Origin: Apium graveolens
Lineage: Eukaryota; Streptophyta; Magnoliopsida; Apiales; Apiaceae
Assembly: GCF_009905375.1 (NCBI RefSeq)
Contig: NC_133657.1
Location: 61,988,863-62,052,862, forward strand
Length of the DNA: 64,000 nt
Direction: 5' to 3'
In this document: in pieces, positions 11,174 to 23,827 of the stretch
Layout of the letters: every line of letters begins with the position of its first letter
How positions within the stretch are numbered: the first letter of the stretch is position 1
Notes under the pieces: model-generated
Told to the model about the DNA's origin: nothing
The model's input: only the letters and a program-made list of their open reading frames with translations
Databases searched by the model: none
Program-made: the position numbers and the translations under genes

Positions 11174-11945
11174 AGGTTGTAATTTTTATATGTTTATCAG
11201 TGAACTGTGTCTTTAACCTATGATTTTATGTTTATAGAGAATAACTTAATTAGCAGTACACATAAAATTATTTGATTCCAAAGCATAACATATATGTCAT
11301 AATACATTGTTGGCCACAAAATAGCATAGTTTGGTAACCAAATTCTGGCTTACAAAAGGAAGGCTTGAAACCTTTTAAAACCAACTATTACATAACCAAC
11401 AACAAAATGACCAAAAATAGAGCAATCCTTAAGGTTTAGCCATATCAATTGCCAACTAGCAGCCCCAACCATAAAATATGACAGTCCTAAATATGCTCAC
11501 CTGCATTACTACTAAACCACTATTCTTATCAAACCCAACCACAATCATAAAATATGGCATTCATCTCTTCCTCTTTGGGTAGTCTTTCCTGGTTTGTTCT
11601 TCAAATGCAAAGGTTGAGCTACCTTGGGTTCCATGATTCTGTCTATCTTCATGCCGCTGCATCATCTTAGGTATTCTTTGTTGGTCTTGCTCTGTTGAGG
11701 GATTTGCAGGGGAATTGCCCTCTTGCACCTTTTGTTTATGTTAATTCGTGAAATGTTTGAAAAGAACCATTAGGCACAGGTACCCTAAGAACCTTAAAAT
11801 GAAAGAACAAAAACTGTAGTATATAGACTTATAGCTTAAGTGCACAAGTTCTTGAATTATGATCACGTTTGTTGCATATTTTGCAAACACAAGTTGACTT
11901 GGTTGTATTAGGCACAGTTCCCTCTTCAGTTGTTTTTTTATAGCA
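11174..11945. other. MULE-1 non-coding spacer between the two convergent genes
   Basis: No supported frame was found. The sequence presumably holds the 3' ends of both MULE genes. AATAAAATT-like strings are present. Confidence 0.45.
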
Positions 11946-12838
11946 TCATTTTTCTATAAATTTCCATTGAATGTTAGTAATTATTGAAGCTACAAGATAT
12001 TGACATAATAAAATTAAGCAGGAATGCCCCTCGCTTTGCAATAAAATTACCTTGGCAACACAAGTCCTAGCATTATGCCCCCTTGCTTTGAAATATTTAC
12101 AATTCACAATTGTTCCAACCTTGCTCAATTTTGTGGGATCGGAAGGGATGTCATTTTTTATGACCCTTTTTTTCTTTGGCCTTCCTGCAGGAGTCTTAAT
12201 ATTTGAGGGTAAGGGCCTTGGTTCAGTAGTTGGTTGCCAAAATTTAGGTCCTACAATATGGTCTAGTGTGCAACTGTAGAGCTGTTTAACAAATAGTTCA
12301 TATCAGTAAAATGAGTACTAGTTATTTGTGTATATGTATTTGCTGTGACTACATATCTTCATGTAGTCTTCCTTGCTATAACATTTGTGTATACGCATTT
12401 CTCAAGGTTCATTCATCACAGCTATACATGCACATGCATGATAGCATGGGATCCTAGTAAGATCCCATTTTCTGCAAGTGCATGTTCTGTTCTGTAGGTC
12501 AACTACCAGCTCATGACCCTCATCTGTGCAAGTTACCAAATATTTGGTCCCTCCAGACCATGAAACTGCACAATTACCAGCATATTGAATTGCTCTACAT
12601 AGAAGTGATGACACAAATATTAGTCCAAAAAAAGTGAATTGCTCTACATAAAATGTGAAGGGATTACTTATTTTTCCAATTTCTTAAGTGCACTAGGACA
12701 TATCACTGTTTCTCTTGTAGCCAACTTATCTATCCTCACTTGGATTATTTTCATCACTGACTTGTGCAACTCTCTGAACATGGTATTATATGCAAGTCTC
12801 TAAATTTCCTTATAGAGCTATTAAACACCTCACAGTGA
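11946..12838 (-). pseudogene. MULE-1 transposase, C-terminal part (SWIM zinc finger, basic linker, zinc knuckle)
   Basis: On the minus strand, from 12838 downward, come residues of the region after the DDE core (VFNSSIRKFRD; then KSVMKIIQVRIDKLATRETV after a frame break). Next is a probable short intron near 12610-12660, then the SWIM finger in the frame 12614-12402 (CTCRKWDLTRIPCYHACAC, a CXCXnCXH motif). A proline/lysine linker with the GRPKKKR run follows, then a zinc knuckle near 12110-12060 (CKYFKARGHNARTC, where the second cysteine of the CX2C pair has become phenylalanine). Order and content match plant MuDR-type transposases. Stops and frame changes make it non-functional. Confidence 0.85.
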
Positions 12839-12846
12839 TTGTTAAC

Positions 12847-13720
12847 TAGGGATGGCAAAATAATCCGATCCGACGAATACCCGATCCGACGGATACCCGA
12901 TCCGAAACCCGAAATTTTGGATTTACCGAACCCGATTTTTTGGATTTGGATATGGATTTAATTTTTAAACACAAAATTTTTTAGATTTAGATATTAAATA
13001 TACCGATCCGAAACCCGATCCGAAATCCGAAACTCTATCCGAACCCGATCCGAACCCGAAATCCGAAAAATCTGAATTATTATATATATATTAATTATAT
13101 ATATAATATTAGAATTTTATATATTACACATTATAATATAATAATAATAATATATATGTATATATTAGTAATATACATTATACATATTATTATATAATTT
13201 TTAGAACATATATTTTTATATTTATGTTAAAAATTAATTAATTATAAAGTTTAATTAAATATAATTATTCAATCATTTAAACGGGTGATAAGGTTTATAA
13301 GGTTAACAAACCATCTTTTAGTAATAAATCTAATAAACTGGGTATCAATTAAGTTGATTTTTTAAATATTAGATATACATATAATAACACAATTAATGAT
13401 GTGGTGTAGTGGTTGAAGATGACACGTTAAAACTCTTTCTCTACAAGTCGCGTGTTCGATCCCAAGCACTTGCAATATCAATAATTTTACAAATTTTCAG
13501 ATTTCGGATTCGGGTTCGAGTTTCGGGTTCGTGTATGAATATCCAATTCAAAAAATTTCGGGTTTCGGGTATACCCGAATCCGATCCGAAATCCGATGGA
13601 TCGGGTATTCATTTTCGGGTATTTTTCGGGTTCTGGTCGGGTTTGGGTATGAATAAAATTTTCGGGTTTGGATATGGATTCTGTAATACCCGATCCGACC
13701 CGACCCGATTGCCATCCCTA
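12847..13720. mobile_element. Non-autonomous hAT element (874 bp) inside the MULE transposase
   Basis: Perfect 12-bp terminal inverted repeats, TAGGGATGGCAA and TTGCCATCCCTA, are flanked by a perfect 8-bp duplication TTGTTAAC (12839-12846 and 13721-13728). An 8-bp duplication is diagnostic of the hAT superfamily. Both ends are packed with subterminal CCGATCC/CGGGT repeats, expected transposase-binding sites. The AT-rich middle has no transposase. Reading across the excised element restores the MULE frame (HNDMFVNNHCEVFN), confirming the insertion point. Confidence 0.92.
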
Positions 13721-13728
13721 TTGTTAAC

Positions 13729-14416
13729 AAACATATCATTGTGAGCATGTGTTTTGAAAGCAGCCCTTTGTCCACTGTGTTTTGGGCTTGGTCATTAGCC
13801 AATCATGACACTTAACAGCAAGCTATGTTACAGAGATATATGTATAAGAACAATTTCAGAGATAAAGTAAAAGATAACTATAACACAAATACTGACATTT
13901 GTACCTCCTTCATCTTGTTCTTATGTAAAATTGAACTCCCAGTATGTGTTAGACCTAACATCCTTCTACAGGAGTTGTCTCAATGCCACTTCTTTGAATT
14001 TCTAGTGCATATTTTGGTACAAATGCATAACACAGAATATGTGTTCTGCATTTGGTACCACTCCCTCCAGTGCATTTATAAGTCCCTACATGTTACATAG
14101 ATGGAAATTACTAAATTACATCAATCTGCAAAAATGATGCATAAATAAAAACACATACTTTCTGCCTATCAGAGATGAAGGTCCAATCTGCATCATTTTG
14201 AATTTTCAAGTCTTGGGTCAATAGCTCCATGAACCACTTCCAGGATTCTGTTGATTCATATTCTACAAATGCCCCGGTAATTGGGTACATCCCATCATTG
14301 GCATCTATCCCAATTACTGCCAAGAGTTTCCCACCAAATGGTCCTTTAAGGTGGCAACCATCCAGGCCTACTAAATGTCTTTAGAACTGAACAAAAGCTG
14401 TCTTCAATGGCCCCAA

Positions 14417-14456
<40 letters not shown>

Positions 14457-14473
14457 TCATAAACCTCCCACTC
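13729..14473 (-). pseudogene. MULE-1 transposase, DDE catalytic core
   Basis: On the minus strand the frame carries the first catalytic aspartate in GLDGCHLKGPFGG (codon at 14360-14362), then AVIGIDANDGMYPI and the second aspartate in FISDRQK (codon at 14168-14170). A clean intron follows (GTATGT after AAA near 14154, acceptor GTAG near 14100), and then GLINALEGVVPNAEH with the HLY motif. The DDE core cuts and joins transposon ends. The block lacks its continuous N-terminal neighbour because RLG-1 inserted at 14473. A stop occurs before the first catalytic motif, and an AT dinucleotide run at 14419-14454 has expanded in former coding sequence. Confidence 0.88.
14419..14454. repeat. (AT)n microsatellite
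   Basis: Eighteen uninterrupted AT units inside the broken MULE transposase, 15 bp from the RLG-1 insertion site duplication. Confidence 0.97.
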
Positions 14474-17400
14474 TGTAACGACTGAGAAATTACGACTGTA
14501 TTATATCATAATAAAGGTGTACTATGTGTTTTATTATGTCATTAAGTATGTTTAATCGCCAAACCTTAATTGTTAAGTGCCATATGTGTACTGTGTAGTC
14601 GGGGTATTTTTCGGGTATATATCGAATTTTTTTTTTGTGTTAAACGCTTTCGTTTCAAAATTTATACGGCCCAAACTTTGTTTTAATAGATGATATTTCA
14701 AATAAAATAATTGGTCTTATTTTGCCTAGTATGGCTTGTACCATATCATTATTCTGAACATCCAGTTATTTTAGAAATTTTATCGTTTCGCGAAAAATGA
14801 CTCTTTCGGGCCCCTTCGGGTGTTAAAACCCCCACAGCAATCATATTTCTATTTTTACAAAATTATGGGACTTTTAAATATTCCATTTCTTTGCATTTTT
14901 TATTTATTCACAATTTTTGGGAAATTTTGGGATATATATTGTATATATTTAATATTAAAAATTTAAAAATTAATACTCAAAAAATATTAATTAAGAGTCA
15001 ACTAATATTATTAGGTGTATAATTAGGGCCTTAATTTTAATTTGGATAATTATTTTTACTACTATAAATATCTTAAATTTTATTGAATCATTATAATTAA
15101 ATTATAAAAAAACTGAAAAAAATCAGAAAATTCTTTGTTTTCTGGGTTAGGGTTTTCGGATTCGGGTCAAGCAATCAACCAATGATTTTGATCGATTTTG
15201 GGCATCAATCATAGTCGTGTAAGTACTCAAATCGAAGGTTTTGATCTGTTCTTTCAGTTTATAACATTAATTTCATGTTTTAATTCGTAGATTTTTTATT
15301 CCGATTTCTAGGGTTCTTGTTCAAATTAGGGCTTTTTGATTCTAGGGTTATTAGATTGATTTGATGATTTAAATAGCTTTATATGATGATTTACAGTCGA
15401 TTTATGTGTTTAATTTCATCAAACGATTCCTGTATAGTTGAATTCGATTATTAGGGTTTATGTTAATTTTTGATTTAATCATTTTTAAGTTTGAATGATT
15501 ATTGGTATGTTAGAGCCTTAGAGGATAGAGCTTTGATTGTACATGATATAAGTTTTGATTTGAGCTATTAAAATCAAATATTCATGTACAAATGAGTGAA
15601 ATTGAGTGTTGGCCGGAGTTTTGATCGATTTGCCCGGAGAACCTGTTCCAGGGATGATTCTGTGATGTTTTAGCCGAGTTGAATTGCTCTGATGATTTGG
15701 AATAAAAACCCAGTTGAAAACACACCAAACGGTGTTATTTTTGCCACGATTTGAACTTGCCGGAATCCTGGCCGGTCGTCGGATTCTGGGCAATTTCGGC
15801 CAATTCATCCCCAACCCGGGATGTTTTTGGTGACCCGGTTCCAACCCGGTTCCAAACCCGATTTTGATCCAAAATTCCCAAATCAAATTTCTGACACCTG
15901 CTTCTGATCATTATTTTTACTTTTAATTTTTATAAATTTAAAATTAATTTTTATTTATTTAAATAAATTGATTAATTAATTAATGTAATTGATTGATTTA
16001 TTTATTTTATAAATAAATTTGAAATATTTTCTAAAATTTAAAATTATTTATTTCTTTAATTATTTAATTATTTATTATTTATTTAAAATTAATTATTATT
16101 TTGATAATTAATCAGTTTATTTTCAATAATTTATTTTAAATTCATTTTAATTTTCCAAAAATTATGGAAAAATCATTTTTAATTCTGATTTTTCCTGAAT
16201 AATTATTTATAAATATATTTTTCCTGAATAATTATTTATAAATATATTTGAGGTTCAATTATTTTGAATAATTGATTATTTTGAATAATAAATTGATTTA
16301 TTCCTATTTATTGATTAATAATTGAACCGTTTATCCGATTTAAATGAAACGAGAGCCCTTAGACTCGGAAATTGATCTGATTTCAATAAAAATAGTTTTA
16401 TTCTTAATTTCTCTCGGAATTGAATCAGCTTTCAATAATTATTTCTTTATAGGCTCTTTTAATTTTATGCCTAGAATGACGGTGTAACTTCTGTGTTATG
16501 TGATTTATGTGGTTAATCGATTCCTAATTGTTTGATAATTATTGTACAAGTCAGTTATAATCGTACGGGTAGACGAAAAGGGCTACGTGAAGTTGGATTG
16601 AGATATGAATCGGCTAAACGAGTATCTTTCTTTGATAGATACGAATCCAACAGGGCAGAACAAGCCAGTCGTAGGGAACTGTGATATATTTGCGGTAAAT
16701 CGCGCAACAGGCTAGTTTTTCCCCTATTCTAAATCCAGAATAGTGAATTGTTTTACTTTACTCAAATTCTCAGCTCGATAAATATGGATAATTCCTGCTC
16801 ATAAACACTGATACACAATTATTTTTCCTTCGATTAAAATTTCATTTTGATTCATGACTTCCCCTGATACGCTGAATACTCTATTCATATTCCAATAGAT
16901 TACACCTTATATATATCCTGATATATTACGATATTGGGATACATCAAAGCATACCGATTGTTCCTGATGCTCATCTGTGGACTGGATGGTGACAATAAGG
17001 ACCAGGTATAAACTGGATCCTTTGGTCCGAAAATTAACCGGATCCCTATTGGGCCGTAGAGCCTGGGTACCCGAATGGATCTATACAGGTAGGTATAGAT
17101 CTGCACTATATCCTGACTGATCAGCAGGATATGGGTGCGAATGTTGATCTTGTGTCCAGTCTAGTTTATTGATAATCACCGATAATGGCCTTTATTATTC
17201 TTTGCAGGAATATATAGTTACATATACAATCAGATTACCAGTTAACTTATCTGTTTGATAACACTGTATATATATATTATGGACTTGCTGAGTTTTTCAG
17301 TTAAGGTAGATGATGAAACCCATTCGAACCCGAGTGGTAAAAAAGCGAGTCAAGCAGCGGGATCCTCTGGCACCAAAGGTGCTAATCCCGATAAAAAAGA

Positions 17401-17704
17401 GAGCTTTGAGCTTCCAGGGCAGGTGTAGTATAGATAGATGTAGTGTGTGTTTGAATAAATGGAATTAGTTTAAAACTTATGTAGATAGTTGGCTTGTAAT
17501 AAAGAGAGTTGTATGAGATTTTAAATTTGGGTTTGTAATAAATATAGTGAGTTGTTCTTGTTTTCATACCTCAACCTTAAGGATCCTGGATAGAATATTA
17601 AGGGGTTGGATATATGTTTTTAATAATAATTAAACAGATTTATATTATGTTAGTGATTAGCAAGTAACCCCCAGATCTAAACCCCGAATTTGGAAGACGT
17701 TACA
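14474..17704 (+). repeat. 5' LTR of RLG-1 (3231 bp)
   Basis: Starts TGTAACGACTGAG and ends GACGTTACA. It matches the 3' LTR across its length, with indels around 16480-16640. It contains AT-rich blocks and no supported gene. Confidence 0.9.
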
Positions 17705-17720
17705 GTTTGGCATCAGAGCT
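17705..17720 (+). other. Primer-binding site of RLG-1
   Basis: GTTTGGCATCAGAGCT follows the LTR end directly. It is a one-base variant of the plant tRNA-iMet site TGGTATCAGAGC. Confidence 0.75.
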
Positions 17721-17887
17721 ATAGGTTTTGGTTCCTGAAACAAGAATTAGAATTAGGATAAGAAGGAAGATCACATAAGATATGAATAAGATTGTTAGGG
17801 TGTTGTTAGCTTTTAAGGTAGGAAATTGTAAGTTCTAGGAATGCTAAGTTGATCTTTTCTTTTCTCATGTTTTGGTTATTTTATTAG

Positions 17888-18351
17888 ATGACGTCATCAT
17901 CTGAGAGGACAGTTACTGGACCGTAATCCCTAGTGGTTCCACCAGTGTCTGTTGAGGCCCCGGTGCAGATACCTCTGGTGCAGATACCCCATGAGCCATT
18001 ACCACCCCCAGATCAACTACCAGATCTAGTAGAGATGTTTGATCCATTGGAGTTCTTCGAGCCAGTACTACCATTACCATTACTTCCCAGTACTAGTTCT
18101 TGCCTGAGATTGAGCCAGAGATTCAGCCGACAGCAGTACCAGTCCCCTTACCTGTATATGCTCCAGCCCCAGAGGTATTCCAGATGGCACCCGTTGAGGG
18201 TATGAGAGACCATGAGATAGGATTGCAGTTGGGTTTACCTTATGATATTGTTGGGATTCACAAAGTACCGTCTCGGAAGTCGGTAGGTGAGATTAGAGAG
18301 CCTCGCACGGTACCGTACCATGAGTTCAGTAGCATGCATGATGAGATGTAG
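17888..18351 (+). pseudogene. Proline-rich leader ORF of RLG-1, upstream of gag (broken)
   Basis: An ATG at 17888 opens a short frame (MTSSSERTVTGP then stop). The frame beyond it continues, with one change of frame near 18100, as a proline- and acid-rich protein (VPPVSVEAPVQIPLVQIPHE; later EIQPTAVPVPLPVYAPAPEV and GLQLGLPYDIVGIH). I do not recognise a domain. It lies between the primer-binding site and gag, with about 700 bp of non-coding sequence after it. It may be an extra leader protein of this family or a detached N-terminal part of Gag. The consistent amino-acid bias over two frames argues that it was once coding. Confidence 0.5.
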
Positions 18352-19081
18352 TATTGGAGATCCCAATGTCGTGAGATATTGGGACTATTTGAGAGGAAAG
18401 AGGACCATTAACAGCACTCCATCCTGATTACCTTTTGAGATAGAGACTTCAGCAAACCTATCACCGAGCTTCTCTTGAGTTGGGGGAGTTGATTCATGAT
18501 GGGAATTACAACTATACAAAGTTTCACAGAGCTACCCGCCTTGCTCAGTCTGTTCTAAAGACCCTTTGACAGGAGATAAACCGTATTACGATGGGTTTCT
18601 GAGATATGATAGTATATAAATCTTGTATTATATGTGTATATGTACATAGAGGCAGCTATAGTTATAGCGATACTAGATATGTGTGTAGTACCCAGTTTTG
18701 ATGTGTATCGATAGCAGTCATGATAGACCTTTTGTATCAAGCACTAAAACCTGATGCTGGTGTATGTTTTATAAATAAACCTTTTTCAACTTCTTTTCTT
18801 TTATTTACTTAATTTTCAGTTTTTACAGCATTTACATTTACTTTACTGTTTTACAGTTTTTCCATATTTTTAACTTCTGTTTAATTCTGAAAAGATAAAT
18901 GAAATGTTTAAAATAATATTGTTCAGTCTATTTATTTAACATTTTAAATTATTTTAAATGATTCGCTTAAAATTCTAAATTGTTTAATTTCCTGTTTGAA
19001 TACACTTCAAATTATTTCTTTATCTACTCTCAACTATTTAATAAAATTATTAAAAGAACTATTTGTTTTATTACCAGAATA

Positions 19082-20220
19082 ATGACACAAAAAAGAAAGA
19101 CCAGAACTGAGACTTCAAACAGCAATTCTGAGGAACAGAATAATAATACCATGAACCAAATGTTCCATCTGATGCAACAACATATGGTAATGATGCAACA
19201 ACAGATGCAACAACAACAACAACAACAACAGATGCAACAACAACAACAACAATAGATTCAGCATCAAATATTACAGCAACCACCCCTTCCTGAACCATAC
19301 AAATACCACAAGTGGTGCCTGTTGTTACTTTTAAGCAGTTTCAATCAGTAAAGCCTCCAGAATTTGAGGGCACAACGGATCCTACTAAGGCTAGAGCGTG
19401 GTTGAAAGAGATAGAAAAACATTTGGGCTAGTAAAAGTGGAAGAGAATCAGAAGACCGATTTCGCTAGTTATTTTCTGAAGGGAGAAGCTAATTATTGGT
19501 GGGAATCCAAGAAGGCTTTGGAAGGTGAAGGTATCGTGACCTGGAATAGGTTCACCGAGTTGTTTTTGGAGAAGTATATTCCCCGATATATGAAAAATCA
19601 AATGGAAATCAAGTTCTTGGAATTGAAATAAGGGAATATGTCAGTAATCGAGTATGAAGCCAAGTTTACTGAGTTGGCTAGATTTGTTCCGGAACAAGTG
19701 GACACCGAGGAAAAACGGGCCTAGAGATTCCAACAAGGACCGAAACCATGGGTTCATAGTGGAGTGGCAGTATTTGAGCTGACAACATATACGGCTGTGG
19801 TTTAGAAGGCCATGATTATTGAGGGAGAAAGTGAAATATCTCAGAATAAAAAGGGACAAGGAAATTTTCAGAACCGCTTTAACAGAAAGCTGGGATTTCG
19901 AGCTCGGACAATTATAAATTTCAAGAGAACAGTTAATCATTTCCAAGCCCCAAATTAGCATAGAATCATCAGACCACCACTGCCATATTGCAAGACATGT
20001 GGTCAAAAACATACGGGCGTCTACAACAATGCAAATGTGACATGCTTCAGGTATAAACAGAAAGGGCACCACTCCAATAAATGCCCAACAAGCAAGGTAT
20101 ACGTTACATATTTCCAGTGCGGGAAGAAAGGGCATGTTTTTAGGGATTGTAGAGGGCCAACGATGACAACCGGTGTTTCGAGAGTATTGGCACTACCTCC
20201 ACCACTAAAATAGAATCATC
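19082..20220 (+). pseudogene. gag of RLG-1 (broken)
   Basis: The start at 19082 leads into a glutamine-rich stretch (poly-Q from CAA repeats, 19196-19251) and a stop at 19252. In another frame the Ty3/gypsy Gag core follows: PPEFEGTTDPTKARAW, FLKGEANYWWES, WNRFTELFLEKYIP. Further stops lie at 19429, 19630 and later. Near 19990-20150 are zinc-binding motifs, including a CFRYKQKGHHSNKC knuckle (second Cys changed to Tyr) and FQCGKKGHVFRDC. Gag would package the element RNA. At least four stops or frame changes disable it. Confidence 0.85.
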
Positions 20221-20240
20221 CTAAAACAAGGACTTTTAAT

Positions 20241-20480
20241 ATGACAATGAAAGAAGTTGTGCAGAATTCGAGTGTGATTGCATGTACGCTTTCTGTGAAT
20301 TCCGTAGATGCAAAAGTATTGATTGACTCTGGAGCAACAAGATCTTTTATTTCTGAAAAATTTATTGATAAAATATGCTGTGAAATTAAATGGTTGGGTG
20401 ATATGTTAATTATAAAGTTAGCAAATGACGACTAAGTCCCCGTAGACCGGGTGTGCCCAGAATGCGATATCGAAATAACA
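20241..20480 (+). pseudogene. Aspartic protease of RLG-1, first part (interrupted by RLC-1)
   Basis: The frame contains the retropepsin active site VLIDSGATRSFIS. It stops at 20433-20435 and is then cut by RLC-1 at 20487. The protease continues at 28503 with GEFDVILGMDWLA, the usual C-terminal block of gypsy proteases, which confirms that the copia element sits within this domain. Confidence 0.88.
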
Positions 20481-20486
20481 TGACAT

Positions 20487-22151
20487 TGAAAGGAATATGT
20501 CCTAAGTCCAATCATGTATAAGGATTTAGGAATAACTTTTATGTAATCTGTTTTGATTTCATTGATATTAATAAAAGACTTGTTTTGTTTTTATTACGGG
20601 CTTTATCTATTTAAGTGTTTAAATAAGATATACCATAGTTTAGAGTAAATCTTTTTATGGATTATGATGAGATCATAATAGTGAGACCTAAAAAGATGAT
20701 AACTCTAAACTTAAATAGTTCCTGGTCATAGGATTACTAACTGGTAATTAATAATCCGCAAAGATCGGTACATACTATGCTTGCTTCATTATGAAGGATT
20801 TCTGTTCTCATAGACATTTGTGTGGTGATACTATAGCTAGTATGTAGGTGCTTATTATAGAATAAGTTCACTGAACATGACTCACACAGCTGAACAACTG
20901 ATGGAGTTCACTCACGTGTCAGTAGTTGTTCACATAGTGATAGCTGTACAAGTATCCTTAGACTTGAGGTCATCATAGTCATCTTGTGTACACTGAACTA
21001 TGCTTTGGTTTAGTTCTTAGTCTCCAGGGATAATTATTAGGGCTCTTCTGGGTATAGGAATTTGTACACAAAGATAGTGTATGATCAATAAAGGATCTAC
21101 CCCTTCCAGTGAAGGAAGCGAATGTTCAAGGCTGATCCATTTATGCTAGTTCAGGAATCTCTGGCCAGAGTGAATGAAATTAGAAAGGAGTTTCTAATTT
21201 GCATAGAACTACGCATAGTAAATGGTAAGCAAGTGATTGAATTAGATAGGCTTGACACGAGATCCATGCCTTGTATTTAATCGGGACATTGTAGGGTAGA
21301 AGGAGTTTATTGTACGGTAACTATTCACTGAATAGGTTCTTGGTATTCTAAGCAGTGAATTCATATTATCCGGATAGTCGCGATATGCTGAGAAGTATCC
21401 CTCACGATGTAGAATAAATGTGATTAATTAATTAATCATATTTAATAAATTAGAGAATTTATATAAATAATGATAAAATAGTTTTATTATTATTTATTTC
21501 TACTACCGGCTAATATTAAACCTACAGGGTCACACCATAAAAAGAGAATGATTCAATGGTGGAGGAATTAATTAATAATGGCTAATAATTATTTATTTAT
21601 GAAATAAATAATTAATTGGCAAATTTAATAATTGATTAAATGAGATTTAATTGATTATAAATTAATTAAGAAAAGTTCTTAATATTATTAATTAAAGGAT
21701 TTAATTTTTGGAAATTAAATCAAGAGAGAGAATTATTTCTAAAGTGTTTAGAAAAAGGATTAATGATTAAAAGGTGTTTTAATTATTAATGAGAATAATA
21801 AATGGGATAATAATAATAATATTTATGGGAAAATTTCAGCAGAAAATTTTGCCTATAAATACACTATTATAGACCATAATTTTATTCTAACCCACACAAA
21901 ACCCAAAAAGTTTGGAAAACCCAATTCTCTCCACCTCCTTCCTCCTCCTTAACATCGTTTTCTTGGTGGATACCGGTGGAGTGCTTCACACTTGAGGAGC
22001 AACTGCTAAGGATCTCTGATCGTTGTCTCCGAATTATTTTTAAAGATTAGATTCGATCCCCTATGTTTTTACCACGATTTATATGCTTTTATTTAGATTT
22101 TATGTGTGCGAAAGTGTTTTGCCATGCCCCTGCTGCGTTTAAAATCCAACA
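20487..22151 (+). repeat. 5' LTR of RLC-1
   Basis: Starts TGAAAGGAATATGTCC and ends AAAATCCAACA. Length 1665 bp. A TATA-like CCTATAAATACACT at about 21849 is a plausible promoter. Confidence 0.95.
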
Positions 22152-22626
22152 TTGGTATCAGAGCATAGGTTGTATGCATATAGATCTGTGGTAAAAATTT
22201 CAGAATTTTATGTGCTTGTATGAATTAATTATGATTTTTACAAGTTATATCATGGATTAATTTTGTCTGATGAGAAATCGTTTCTCAGAATAATTTTGAA
22301 TGTTGATCTGGGTTCTACAAGTGTTGTGGATCGTGTGGGTATTTTTTTCATAATTTTAGGATGTATAGATTTTTTATTATGAATTTTTGAAGATCTTATA
22401 ATTAAATTCGTAATTAAATAAATCATATATATATATATTATTTGTAAGTATATATATATGTACATCTGTAAGTCATCTGGACTGCTGCTGTGTTGTCTGT
22501 GCTGCAGGGGGAAGAGACAGAAGGACTGTCATTACGGCGGCACGCAGATCGAGGAAGAAGTGACGGCTGCTGCAGAAAAAAAAATAAAATAAAAAAAATA
22601 AAAAAAAATAAAAAAAATAATAGGGG

Positions 22627-22766
22627 TGTCACGCATTCTGGGAATGCGTTACACACCTGTGACGCATTCACGGAATGCGTTACACCCTTAAATGGCTTAA
22701 AAGGTGTGTAACGCATCACCGGAATGCGTTACAGGTCTTGTAACGCATTCTTGTAATGCGTTACAG
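22627..22766. repeat. Four short palindromes in the RLC-1 leader
   Basis: Each unit reads approximately GTAACGCATTC-NNNN-AATGCGTTAC and can fold on itself: 22627-22654, 22657-22687, 22704-22734 and 22738-22766. Loops differ while stems are kept. They lie in the untranslated leader between primer-binding site and gag, where packaging or dimerisation signals of retroelement RNAs occur. Confidence 0.85.
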
Positions 22767-23532
22767 CCCGTCTGTTGATTTTAAAATTGATTTTCTGGGA
22801 GTTTCGTAACTCCGTTTTGGGCGTGCAATATACCGTTGGATTCGTTTTTCCGAGACGGATCTAATGGAGTGATCAATTTTAGTTTATATAAAATTTTTGA
22901 ACTTTTTATATTCCATGAAGTGTTTTAAAGCTGTTTTTGATCATTTGAATTGATTTTAAATGCTTCTTGTGATACATAGAGATGTATATTGCTTGTTCTA
23001 ATGTGCTAGATGATGTAACATTCCTACCTTGATGTTTATTCATGTTGATATATGTGATATATGCTTAGTTTATCATGCGATGATAGATTTATGTGAACTT
23101 AAATAAACATAAGGCATTTGTTAGACAACCTAGTATAGTGAAATTGTTTCATAACCTTAATAATAATATTATGAATACAATCATGAGATTCTTGTGTTTA
23201 TGAAACACGTAATTGAATATGAATTTTCGATATGAGAGAAAGGATGATTCTGTCAACAACAGATTTCTATCTGTAAGAAAGGGTTATTAAGTGACGCCTC
23301 TTGACAATGCTCCACCCGATCTGGGAATCATCTGATTATTGATTTTTAATTTGAAATATTTAATTTAAAAGGAAGAATCTCTTTATAATATGATTATGAT
23401 TGTAACGTAATATAATCCCTCTAAAATTAAATAATATCAAGTAGTAATTGGCCAATGACACAACGGGCTTGTGTCGGTCATAGCCTCCCAACATGGTAGA
23501 AAGTAGTTCTTATTTTTGAATCATTGTTGTTT

Positions 23533-23827
23533 CGTGCCACAGCCGAGGGCTTTGATTTCGAAATAAGAAATACTTGTCTATTACATAGAGATGTGTACAT
23601 TGAATAAGAATCTAAAGGTCGTTACGTGCCACAGTCGTGGGCCTTTGGGGACTGATTCAATTGTACGGAATGTTGGGTTAGACTTGACTTAGAATATTGA
23701 GTTTGTCATGCCACAGCCGTGACTCAATTATTCAAGAGGCTAAAGTTTAATTAGGGAATAACATTAGATGTAATTGACAAGAGTTGTCTGCCTATTGAAC
23801 ATTACATGGCATTTCGTGCCACAGCCG
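23533..23827 (+). repeat. Four dispersed copies of CGTGCCACAGCCG in the RLC-1 leader
   Basis: Copies at 23533-23545, 23625-23637 (AGTCG variant), 23707-23719 (CATG variant) and 23815-23827 are spaced 82-108 bp apart. The sequence between them is not repeated. Confidence 0.85.

Noticed and set aside
13409..13802. Two opposite frames of 111 and 84 codons
   Set aside because: Both read the CCGATCC/CGGGT subterminal repeats of the hAT MITE and cross its end.
15518..15886. 122-codon minus-strand frame in the RLG-1 5' LTR
   Set aside because: The equivalent part of the 3' LTR is not open, and there is no family resemblance; chance frame in LTR sequence.
22438..22719. Frames over the RLC-1 leader palindromes
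   Set aside because: Contain the A-rich/T-rich runs and palindromes of an untranslated leader; no Gag similarity.
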